DNA of 64,000 nt from Olleya sp. Hel_I_94 (lineage in GTDB: Bacteria > Bacteroidota > Bacteroidia > Flavobacteriales > Flavobacteriaceae), in contig NZ_VISI01000002.1 in NCBI RefSeq assembly GCF_007827365.1, forward strand, positions 2,609,001-2,673,000, in the 5' to 3' direction. A program made the position numbers and the translations under genes. Position 1 is the first letter of the stretch. Each line of letters begins with the position of its first letter. Below are positions 35,898 to 43,568 of the stretch, piece by piece. The notes under the pieces were generated by a model. It was not told the DNA's origin. It worked only from the letters and a program-made list of their open reading frames with translations, and did no database searches.

Positions 35898-37100
35898 TTA
35901 AAAATGAAGGTCAAATCCAAGTCTAAAGGTAATGTTATCTTCGTTACCGCTTACAGTTGTGTAACTTAAATCTGTTTGTACTTTTAGTTTGTGTCCAACA
36001 ATGTATCTAGATCCTCCTAAAGTGTACTGATCTGTCGGTAAGTTTCCGGTTACAGCATCATAAGTTAATGTAGTGTATCTAGCTGCAATTTCATAATTAC
36101 TTTTAAATAAATAGCCTGCTTGTAAATTTAGGGCTTTACCAGTTAAAACAATATCTCCAGTTGGTGTTGTACCATCTGTGTCAATTGCTATAGGTTGATC
36201 GGCCTCTCTATTAGCATATTCTCCCATAAATGAAAATCCTTTGTATTTAAACATAACATCTGCAAAAATAGTAGATATGTTGGTTTCATACAATGTACCA
36301 TCACTTTTAAACATGTAGTCGCCTAAACCGCTTCGTTCGCGTACAGCGTTTTCGTTAAAATTATAAGTAAAACCTAACATTAATTTAGGTTTAGATTCTC
36401 TTTTTAAATCTGCTTGAATATAGGCTCCTTTAGATTGAAACTTACCAAAAGGTAAAAACTCTAAACGACCTGTATATTGTAGACCACCTTCGTTACCTTC
36501 CGAGACATTACGACCTTCGCCTTGAGAAATAGCTAATTTTTGACGCATTAAAAAATTACCTCCTAAGTTTGATGTGCGACGTAATTGTAATCCTAAGTCA
36601 CGATCAATATTAAAACGACTGTTTAATAAAGAACGATCAATTAATTGCAAATTTGCGGATGACACAACACGCTCTACATTACCAGGTAATTTTGTTTGTC
36701 CAGCCCAAAGCTCCCAATTATCAGCAAATTGCCACATAATTACAGCATCTAAAATATATCTAGGTGTATTACGATTAAATTGGTTTGCACCAGAAAGATC
36801 TCTGTTAGATAAACCTAATTCTATTTTGTATTTTAATTTTGGACTGTAGGCAAAACCATCAAACTTTAAACGTGCACGTCGCACAATAAAGTTGTGTTCT
36901 GGACTAGTATATTGCGACCCATCATGATCCCAAGAGGATATAGATCTAACCTGAAAGCGAGGTGCAAATTTTATACTAAAAGAACTGTCCTTTGCTATAA
37001 AATTAATTAGTCCTTTACCAAAGGACGTATCACTAATTTCTTGAGCACGCACAGTTAAGGTTATGCACAATAATAGTGCAACAGATAAAATAAGTTTCAT
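35898..37100 (-). CDS. Outer-membrane porin, phosphate-selective OprO/OprP type
   Basis: 400 residues. A signal peptide (MKLILSVALLLCITLTVRA) precedes a 16-strand beta barrel built from alternating strands such as FAPRFQVRSISSWDHDG, RRARLKFDGFAYSPKLKYKIELGLSN and YTLGGSRYIVGHKLKVQTDLSYT, ending in the aromatic strand FRLGFDLHF. The N-terminal RRARL-K and YKIELG elements match the phosphate-selective porin O/P family (Phosphate-selective_porin). It likely passes phosphate or phosphate-bearing anions into the periplasm; the inner-membrane PiT transporter is the next gene. Upstream are a Pho-box-like repeat and a 15-nt complementary segment that may pair with its leader. Confidence 0.9.
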   Translation of the reverse strand: MKLILSVALLLCITLTVRAQEISDTSFGKGLINFIAKDSSFSIKFAPRFQVRSISSWDHDGSQYTSPEHNFIVRRARLKFDGFAYSPKLKYKIELGLSNRDLSGANQFNRNTPRYILDAVIMWQFADNWELWAGQTKLPGNVERVVSSANLQLIDRSLLNSRFNIDRDLGLQLRRTSNLGGNFLMRQKLAISQGEGRNVSEGNEGGLQYTGRLEFLPFGKFQSKGAYIQADLKRESKPKLMLGFTYNFNENAVRERSGLGDYMFKSDGTLYETNISTIFADVMFKYKGFSFMGEYANREADQPIAIDTDGTTPTGDIVLTGKALNLQAGYLFKSNYEIAARYTTLTYDAVTGNLPTDQYTLGGSRYIVGHKLKVQTDLSYTTVSGNEDNITFRLGFDLHF

Positions 37101-37125
37101 TAAAAGGTATTAGTTTTTGTCGCTG

Positions 37126-37168
37126 CAAAGAAATAACTCTAATGTTAACTTAATGTTTCCTAAGTATT
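37126..37168 (-). promoter_or_regulatory. Pho-box-like repeat and promoter of the porin gene
   Basis: On the plus strand AATGTT lies at 37141 and 37152, with a weaker AGTATT at 37163: three units at 11-bp period. On the minus strand TTTCTTTG at 37133-37126 serves as -7 element, 7 bp from the repeat. The stretch 37138-37158 is identical over 21 bp to 42080-42060 upstream of the TonB receptor (reverse orientation). Confidence 0.55.
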
Positions 37169-37185
37169 AACCTTATAAAATTAAT

Positions 37186-37303
37186 AAAAAAAGACTGCTT
37201 TGGCCAAAAGCAGTCTCATTAGAAATCATAATAATGTAGTCGACAAAAACTAATAGATTATATGAAATGCTAATTGTGTTGTCTTAAGACACCAACAAAT
37301 ATC
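37186..37303 (-). ncRNA. Candidate small RNA complementary to the porin leader
   Basis: A minus-strand segment ending in a strong intrinsic terminator: AGACTGCTTT / AAAGCAGTCT stem (37216-37192) followed by U7. It has a GATATTTG -7-like element at 37303-37296, the same variant as upstream of the PiT gene, but no clear -33. The segment carries TATTAGTTTTTGTCG (minus strand 37255-37241), whose perfect 15-nt complement is in the porin leader at 37122-37108, directly upstream of the porin start codon. No gene explains the terminator. Confidence 0.45.
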
Positions 37304-37408
37304 ACCACACAAAGTGATTTTAATGTAACCCTAATATTATGTAATTATTAAGGATTATTATGTTAATTTAATTTGTTTAACGATTGTTTTTCAGTGCTTT
37401 ATAATTCC

Positions 37409-37465
37409 AATGTTAATTTAATGTTACGTAAATGTTGCATAAATGTTATGAATTGTGTATCTTTG
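37409..37465 (+). promoter_or_regulatory. Four-unit Pho-box-like array and promoter of the MORN gene
   Basis: AATGTT starts at 37409, 37420, 37431 and 37442: four exact units, each 11 bp apart. It is followed after 10 bp by TATCTTTG (37458-37465), an exact TAnnTTTG -7 element, and by the start codon at 37491. There is no TTG at -33, so the array takes the place of the -33 element, as PhoB boxes do. Confidence 0.65.
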
Positions 37466-37490
37466 AAGTATAATGTTAAAACCCATAATT

Positions 37491-37850
37491 ATGAAGAAAT
37501 CAATTTTAGTTTCAATTGCTTTTTTATTTACTGTGGTTTCTTTTGCTCAAGACAAAAGGGATTTAAAACTTAATAAAAACACTAACTTAATAGAAGTTGT
37601 TTATTATCACGACAATGGAGTTGTAAGCCAAACAGGAGCTTATACGACAGATGGTAAGTTACAAGGTGAGTGGTTAAGTTTTGATACAGCAGGCAAGAAA
37701 CAAGTTTCAGCAAGTTATGATAATGGTAAAAAAGTCGGCAAGTGGTTTTATTGGAATGATACCACTCTTAAAGAAGTAGATTATACTAATAACAAAATTG
37801 CTAATGTTAGCGAGTGGGAAGTAAAAAATCCAGTAGCTACTAGTAATTAA
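37491..37850 (+). CDS. Exported MORN-repeat protein (YwqK-like)
   Basis: 119 residues from the ATG at 37491, which begins a clean signal peptide (MKKSILVSIAFLFTVVSFA, cut before QDKR); an upstream in-frame ATG at 37473 would overlap the presumed transcription start. The mature part holds MORN-type repeats: VVYYHDNGVVSQTGAYTTDG, KLQGEWLSFDTAGKKQVSA, YDNGKKVGKWFYWND. Automatic annotation often names such proteins antitoxins of the YwqK family; no toxin partner is visible here, and an exported MORN protein is unlikely to be an antitoxin. The four-unit 11-bp array upstream suggests induction together with the phosphate genes. Confidence 0.85.
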   Translation: MKKSILVSIAFLFTVVSFAQDKRDLKLNKNTNLIEVVYYHDNGVVSQTGAYTTDGKLQGEWLSFDTAGKKQVSASYDNGKKVGKWFYWNDTTLKEVDYTNNKIANVSEWEVKNPVATSN

Positions 37851-37861
37851 GTTATTATATC

Positions 37862-37897
37862 AAAAAAAAAGCCTTGCATTTGCAAGGCTTTTTTTTT
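37862..37897. terminator. Bidirectional intrinsic terminator
   Basis: A perfect 17-bp stem: nine A, GCCTTGCA, loop TT, TGCAAGGC, nine T. It serves the convergent MORN gene and the beta-helix lipoprotein gene. Confidence 0.92.
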
Positions 37898-37912
37898 GAT
37901 ATATATTTTGGT

Positions 37913-39082
37913 TTAATTGATTGTCCAACCAGCTCCCCAAGTTGTGTAATCTGTTCCAGTTGCAGAACCTTCTGCAGTATAAAAGTCAGCATCTGTGAAA
38001 GTTACAGTAGTATCATTTTTAACTTTAGTTAAAACGTCAACAAAAGTTACTCCTGTTACCTGAAGATCGTCACTTACAACTCCGTTTCCTGTGTCAGCAT
38101 CATCTAAATCAAAACCTTCAGCATATCCTGTAATCATTATGTTGCTAAATATACCTTGTGTACCAGCTCTTAATCTAACCGCTTCTGATGAGTTAGCTGA
38201 ACCTTCTCCAATAATAGATACATTATTTAAAGTTGGCTTAGAAAATATTCCTGTAGCATTACTAAAGTCTGTATTGTAACCATCAGCTTCTATTGCTTTA
38301 TCGTCTGATGCTCTATTAGAGATGTATACATTATTTAATGTTCCAGAAAAACCTTCAGTCCAGTCTACAGAGTCATCTTCTGCATTGATTACAGAGATGT
38401 AGCTTGCATTAACTGTTCCTCCAAAAAATTCGATTCCATCATCTTTTCCTGCAAAAGCCTGGATGTAGTTTACAGACGTTCCGTTACCTACACCATAAAA
38501 AGAGAATCCGTTATTTTCAGATTGTCCATCTGCTGCACCACCAGAATACTCAACACGTACATAGCTTAAAGATCCAGAATTGTCATTAGCAGTATTTCCT
38601 CCGTAAGGTAAACTTGCAATCTCTGAAGTTGCAGTGTTTGTTCCTGTAACAGAGTTGATAGGTGCTTTTCCTAATAATATTAATCCTCCCCAATCTCCAG
38701 CAGCAGGACTTGCAGCATCAGATGTAAAAACAATAGGACAATCAGCAGTACCATTAGCTATGATTTGTGCACCCTGAGATATTGCAATATATACATCTGC
38801 TCCAGATGATAATGCCTTAATAGTCATACATGGTGGAATAGTTAAAGTGGTTCCGCTTGCCATGATTAAAGATCCATTTAACTTGTAAGTGTTGTTAGCG
38901 TCTAATGTTAAATCTTCAGTATAAGTACCAGATAGGAAAATAGTTGAAGGGTCCGTTGAACCTCCTCCAGACGTATTATTGGTTACACTATTGTCGTTAA
39001 TTACAATATCAGATGTGTCATCAGTTGAGCAAGAGAATACTGTTGCTGCTAATGCTAAGCCTAAAATTATTTGTTTTTTCAT
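37913..39082 (-). CDS. Beta-helix lipoprotein paired with the TonB receptor
   Basis: 389 residues. A signal peptide ends in the lipobox AATVFSC (Cys at residue 18), followed by a Ser/Thr/Gly linker. The body is a right-handed beta-helix-like repeat: LTLDANNTYKLNGSLIMASGTTLTIPPCMTI, then rungs such as GGTVNASYISVINAEDDSVDW, GTLNNVYISNRASDDKAIEADG and NVSIIGEGSANSSEAVRL. It begins 44 bp after the TonB-dependent receptor and is surely co-transcribed. Such receptor-lipoprotein pairs act in uptake at the cell surface. Given the Pho-like repeats upstream, a role in binding or processing a phosphate-containing substrate is suggested but not shown. Confidence 0.85.
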   Translation of the reverse strand: MKKQIILGLALAATVFSCSTDDTSDIVINDNSVTNNTSGGGSTDPSTIFLSGTYTEDLTLDANNTYKLNGSLIMASGTTLTIPPCMTIKALSSGADVYIAISQGAQIIANGTADCPIVFTSDAASPAAGDWGGLILLGKAPINSVTGTNTATSEIASLPYGGNTANDNSGSLSYVRVEYSGGAADGQSENNGFSFYGVGNGTSVNYIQAFAGKDDGIEFFGGTVNASYISVINAEDDSVDWTEGFSGTLNNVYISNRASDDKAIEADGYNTDFSNATGIFSKPTLNNVSIIGEGSANSSEAVRLRAGTQGIFSNIMITGYAEGFDLDDADTGNGVVSDDLQVTGVTFVDVLTKVKNDTTVTFTDADFYTAEGSATGTDYTTWGAGWTIN

Positions 39083-39126
39083 TGTTTTTAGTTTTTTAGT
39101 TGTACTATGTTTTTGTGTTATGTTTA

Positions 39127-41931
39127 TTAAAATTTATATTTAAGTTGAAGTCCTATATTCATACCTCTTTTATAATCTGTAACACCTTTTCCGTTTGCAG
39201 ATACTACTAATACATCGCCTTGGTTTTGGTCTTCTCTAACGTATTGAATAGTTGGGTCTAAAAGGTTTTTAGCGCTTAAGTTGATTTCAAAATTATCATT
39301 GATTGTGTTTTTCCAGATAAAGTCTAATGTTGGTACGCTTTTTTCTACAATGTTTCCTAAATCACCAGAACCCAATGCGTCGATACGGTCAGAGAAGTAT
39401 GAAAAGACTAAGTTGGCAACAGGCTTGTAGTTTTTAAATGTTGGAGAATAGCTGATGTCTGCATTTAGAATAAATGGTGAAGCACCTTGTAATTCATCTT
39501 CGGTTTTATTGAAAGCTAAATCAAAAGTACCATCTATGTTGTCATATAAATCTTGTTTAGTTTTCATGTAAGTGGCATTAACTCCAAATGATAAATTGGT
39601 GTTTTGATCTGCGTCCACTAATAGGTCTTTTCTTAATTCAACTTCAACACCATAAACAGTTGCTTGATCTCCTGTTCTTACATAACGTTGTGTTCCTGTA
39701 GCGTCACCTACTACCACTAGGTTGATTGGGTTGTCAATTTGTTTTGTAAATGCACCTATAGAAAAGATTTCGCTTTTACTAAAAAACCACTCATATTTTA
39801 AATCAATATTTAAAACTTCAGAGTAACCAAGTGCATCTGGATTACCACCTATACGAGTTGATACGTCTTCGTAAACAAAAGGAGCTATTTCTTTAAACTC
39901 TGGTGTAGATACTGTTTTACTTGCAGATAATCTTAGGTTTTGATCATCCGTTAGGCTGTATTTAATGTTTAAACTTGGTAAAATAAATGTTTCTTCAGAT
40001 ACTTTAGAGTCTACACCATTGTTTCCTAAGTTGATCACGTTATAATCAATACTTTGCTCAAAGTTTTCTAATCTTACGCCTGGTACAAACAACCATTTTT
40101 CTCCTGCTTTAATTTGGGCATCTACATATCCAGCATAAATATTAAGCTTTCCATTGTAAGTGTTTTCAAAAAGTCCAGGTCTGTTAGTATTAGAAAGTGT
40201 TGGGTAAGGTTTTAGTACTTTAATTTCGTATAAACCGTTTGACGATTCAGTAAGATTTAAGTTGTCAAGATTAAAAACTGAATCAAAGTTGTTTACATCT
40301 GTTATTTGATAATTACTATCAACTATATCGTAACCGTATCTAACATTATTAAATTGTCTTGTTTTGTTACGACCATTGTATCCAAAGTTAAACTTAAGAT
40401 TGTCATTAACTTCGTAAGCTAAATTGATGCGACCGTTATATTCGTCATCTTCAATTTTTTGAAAGTAACGTTGGTTATCAAATACTACATTGCTGTAAAA
40501 GGTTGGGTTTGTTGTAGGATCATTATCTAAAGCATAATCATAGTTTTCTACACTAAAACGCTTACGGTCTGGTTGATCAGAAAATACTTTGTTGTATCCA
40601 AATCCCCAATCTAATTCAAAATTACCCGATTTATGATTTCCTATTAATTGATTGACAAACATTTTTGTTTGATCAAATTGTATGTTTTGTTGGTAAAACC
40701 CTTTATCTGTGTTTAGGATGGCATCTCTGCTTCTTCCATTACCATCTGTTCCATAATATCCAACTTCGTCAGAAGAGCTATTAATAAATACAGAATTAAA
40801 ACTTAGGTTATTATCAGAGTTTATTTTGTAATTAATATTAGCCATAGCTGTTGAGGTTGTAGAATACTCATATTCTTCAGCAGCTTCAAATGCTTTTTTC
40901 TCCACTGTAGAAAAATCTACTGACCTACCTTGTCTGTATTCGTAGTTGTTTTCAAATCCACCAGTTACAAAAAAGCTTAATCTAGAACCGTTTTCAAAAT
41001 TAAAAGAGCTACCACCTGATGCACCATAAGCCACATTTATTGGTGTGTCTACAGCTACAGGATCTACACCATGAGATAATATAATTGCAAATGGATTATG
41101 CTCATTTCTACCATAAAAACCAAAGTAACCTGTACCTTCACTACGTACAAAGTTTTTGTCAATAGCATTAGTGTTAAAGCCACTACCTGTAAAAGCAGTT
41201 GCAAAGCTACCACCTTTATGTTCTTTAGAAGTGATATCTACATTTCCAGCAGCAAAGTCTCCGTAAAATTGAGAAGCATAAGCTTTACTTATCGACACGT
41301 TTTGAATAACGTCTGATGAAAATAGATTTAAATCAATGTTTTTCTTGTTAACATCATTAGATGGTAATGATAATCCATTCATAGTTGTGTTAAGGTATCT
41401 GTCTCCAAGACCTCTTACATATACGTTGCTTGATCCTTCTTGCTTAGATACACCAGATATTTTGGCAACAGCACCAGCAGCATCACTAACTCCTTTTCTT
41501 GATAATTCTTCTGCACCAATACTTTGTTTGATTTCGACCGCTTTTTTCTGGTCTAACAGCAATGCAGTTTCACTTTCACGCTTGGTAGTAACCGTTTCTA
41601 AAATTACTTCGTCTAAAGACGCAGCACTTGCTCCCATTGCAACATCAATTGTTGTTGTTTTTCCAGCTTCCACTGTAGCAGCAATAGTTTGTGTTTGGTA
41701 ACCAACAAAACTAAATTCTATATTATACGCACCTGGCTTAAGGTCGGTAATTTGATATTGACCATTATCATCAGATGTTGTACCTATAGTAGTGCCTTTA
41801 ATTAAGATGTTGGCAAATGCTAGCGGTTCGTCGTTAAATTCTTTATCAGTTAAAGTTCCTGATATCGAACCATTTTGAGAATAAGTTGCGATGCTAAATA
41901 AAGCAAAAAGTAAGTATGTTAAATTTTTCAT
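39127..41931 (-). CDS. TonB-dependent receptor with carboxypeptidase-like regulatory domain
   Basis: 934 residues from the ATG at 41931, which starts the signal peptide MKNLTYLLFALFSIATYSQ; an upstream frame extension of 17 residues has no signal features. Residues about 22-105 form the CarboxypepD_reg-like domain (ISGTLTDKEFNDEPLAFANILIKGT). The plug domain follows with SRKGVSDAAGAVAKISGVSKQEGSSNVYVRGLGDRY, then a 22-strand barrel with the final strand MNIGLQLKYKF. It imports a large or scarce substrate across the outer membrane using TonB energy. Its lipoprotein partner is the next gene. It lies beside phosphate porin and transporter genes and has a Pho-box-like upstream region. Confidence 0.93.
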   Translation of the reverse strand: MKNLTYLLFALFSIATYSQNGSISGTLTDKEFNDEPLAFANILIKGTTIGTTSDDNGQYQITDLKPGAYNIEFSFVGYQTQTIAATVEAGKTTTIDVAMGASAASLDEVILETVTTKRESETALLLDQKKAVEIKQSIGAEELSRKGVSDAAGAVAKISGVSKQEGSSNVYVRGLGDRYLNTTMNGLSLPSNDVNKKNIDLNLFSSDVIQNVSISKAYASQFYGDFAAGNVDITSKEHKGGSFATAFTGSGFNTNAIDKNFVRSEGTGYFGFYGRNEHNPFAIILSHGVDPVAVDTPINVAYGASGGSSFNFENGSRLSFFVTGGFENNYEYRQGRSVDFSTVEKKAFEAAEEYEYSTTSTAMANINYKINSDNNLSFNSVFINSSSDEVGYYGTDGNGRSRDAILNTDKGFYQQNIQFDQTKMFVNQLIGNHKSGNFELDWGFGYNKVFSDQPDRKRFSVENYDYALDNDPTTNPTFYSNVVFDNQRYFQKIEDDEYNGRINLAYEVNDNLKFNFGYNGRNKTRQFNNVRYGYDIVDSNYQITDVNNFDSVFNLDNLNLTESSNGLYEIKVLKPYPTLSNTNRPGLFENTYNGKLNIYAGYVDAQIKAGEKWLFVPGVRLENFEQSIDYNVINLGNNGVDSKVSEETFILPSLNIKYSLTDDQNLRLSASKTVSTPEFKEIAPFVYEDVSTRIGGNPDALGYSEVLNIDLKYEWFFSKSEIFSIGAFTKQIDNPINLVVVGDATGTQRYVRTGDQATVYGVEVELRKDLLVDADQNTNLSFGVNATYMKTKQDLYDNIDGTFDLAFNKTEDELQGASPFILNADISYSPTFKNYKPVANLVFSYFSDRIDALGSGDLGNIVEKSVPTLDFIWKNTINDNFEINLSAKNLLDPTIQYVREDQNQGDVLVVSANGKGVTDYKRGMNIGLQLKYKF

Positions 41932-41983
41932 TTTGACTATTAAAATTCTTGGTGCAAAGAAACCTTGATGTTGTAAAGTCAAG

Positions 41984-42080
41984 GTTAACTGCAGATTAAT
42001 AGTTAGTCACCAAAAAGTTAGCTAAAGGTTAACAGGGTCGTTTTGGTATCACTTTTTGTAAACATTAAGTTAACATTAGA
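41984..42080 (-). promoter_or_regulatory. Extended 11-bp-phased repeat region upstream of the TonB receptor
   Basis: Block A (42060-42080, plus strand) holds AACATT at 42061 and 42072 and is identical over 21 bp to the porin site read in reverse. Block B holds GTTAAC at 41984, ATTAAT at 41995, GTCACC at 42006, GTTAGC at 42017 and GTTAAC at 42028, five positions in strict 11-bp phase. The two blocks are not in phase with each other. The dgt gene is divergent and shares this region. Confidence 0.5.
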
Positions 42081-42133
42081 AAGTACTTTGCTTTATTTTT
42101 CAAATAGTTATCTTGCAATACTAAATTTTGTAT

Positions 42134-43477
42134 ATGAATTGGGAGCAATTACTATCGTTAAAGCGCTTTGGCGACACTAATAAAAGATTAAGAAAAGAAC
42201 AAGATGAGACCAGATTAGGTTTTGAAGTAGATTATGACCGTGTCATTTTTTCGTCAGAGTTTAGAAGCCTTCAGGATAAGACGCAAGTAATACCATTGTC
42301 TAAAACAGACTTTGTGCATACACGATTAACCCATAGTTTAGAGGTTAGTGTTGTGGGACGCTCTTTAGGTAGAAAAGTTGGACAAAAAATTTTGGAAAAG
42401 CATCCACATCTTCAAAATATACATGGCTATTTGCCCAACGATTTTGGTGCAATTGTAGCTTCAGCAGCATTAGCACATGATATAGGTAATCCGCCTTTTG
42501 GGCATTCAGGTGAAAAAGCAATTGGCGAATTTTTTATTTCTGGTGAAGGACAGTATTACAAGCATGATTTAACCGATAGTCAATATCAAGATTTATGTGA
42601 TTTTGAAGGTAATGCAAACGGTTTTAAAATTGTTACGCAAAGTCGTGCAGGAAGAGAAGGTGGTTTAAGATTAAGCTATGCTACGCTAGGCGCTTTTACT
42701 AAATACCCCAAAGCCTCATTACCTAAAAAACCAACTCAACATATTGCAGATAAAAAGTATGGTTTTTTTCAAACCGAAAAAGAATCATTTAAAGACGTTG
42801 CAGAAGAGTTAGGTTTAATTCCAAGAGGTGATGCTGCCAACTTAAGCTACTCTCGTCATCCTTTAGCTTTTTTAGTTGAAGCTGCAGACGATATATGTTA
42901 TACAATAATAGACTTTGAAGACGGAATTAATCTAGGATTAATTGAAGAGGAGTATGCGTTAGAATATCTTATTAATTTAGTTCGAAACTCCATTAACACT
43001 AATAAATACCATAAGCTAACTAATACTAAGGATAGGGTAAGTTATTTACGTGCATTAGCTATTAATACATTAATTAACGAAGCAGTAACCATATTTATGG
43101 ATAACGAAGAAGCTATACTTAACGGTCAGTTTAGTATTAGCTTATTGGATAAAAGTAAGTATGAAGCACAAATCAATGATATTATAAAATTAAGCATTAA
43201 TAAAGTGTATCAATCTAAAGATGTAGTAGATAAAGAAATTGCTGGTTACCAAATATTAAATTCATTATTAAATACTTACAGTAAAGCTGTCAATAATACT
43301 TTTTTAGGAAAAGCTACTAATTATGATAAGCTAATAATGAAAGGTTTACCGTCAACATTAGACTTTAATACAGATAGTTTGTATGTAAGATTGCTAAATG
43401 TATGTCATTATGTGTCTTTAATGTCTGATAGTCAAGCAATTATTGAATACAGAAAAATAAAAGGGTTTAGTTTATAA
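42134..43477 (+). CDS. dgt: Deoxyguanosinetriphosphate triphosphohydrolase (dGTPase)
   Basis: 447 residues from the ATG at 42134 (MNWEQLLSLKRFGD). It hydrolyses dGTP or other dNTPs to the deoxynucleoside and triphosphate. The HD-domain ligands are intact: FVHTRLTHSLEVSVVGRSLG near residue 60, AALAHDIGNPPFGHSGEKAI near 118-137, and AADDICYTIIDFEDG with its Asp. The Dgt-specific start RFGDTNKRLRKEQDETRLGFEVDYDRVIFSSEFRSLQDKTQV is present. Single gene, divergent from the TonB receptor. It ends 91 bp before a T9SS protein. Confidence 0.95.
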   Translation: MNWEQLLSLKRFGDTNKRLRKEQDETRLGFEVDYDRVIFSSEFRSLQDKTQVIPLSKTDFVHTRLTHSLEVSVVGRSLGRKVGQKILEKHPHLQNIHGYLPNDFGAIVASAALAHDIGNPPFGHSGEKAIGEFFISGEGQYYKHDLTDSQYQDLCDFEGNANGFKIVTQSRAGREGGLRLSYATLGAFTKYPKASLPKKPTQHIADKKYGFFQTEKESFKDVAEELGLIPRGDAANLSYSRHPLAFLVEAADDICYTIIDFEDGINLGLIEEEYALEYLINLVRNSINTNKYHKLTNTKDRVSYLRALAINTLINEAVTIFMDNEEAILNGQFSISLLDKSKYEAQINDIIKLSINKVYQSKDVVDKEIAGYQILNSLLNTYSKAVNNTFLGKATNYDKLIMKGLPSTLDFNTDSLYVRLLNVCHYVSLMSDSQAIIEYRKIKGFSL

Positions 43478-43568
43478 TTTGTATTTCTTGTAATAAAATG
43501 AATTTTTAACAATAAAACTCTTAAAAAAATATTAAAAACCGGTATTTTTATGCTCTTAAAAAAATAAA

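Noticed and set aside
37491..37850. YwqK-family antitoxin of a toxin-antitoxin system
   Set aside because: The protein has a signal peptide and no toxin gene beside it; MORN repeats alone do not make an antitoxin.
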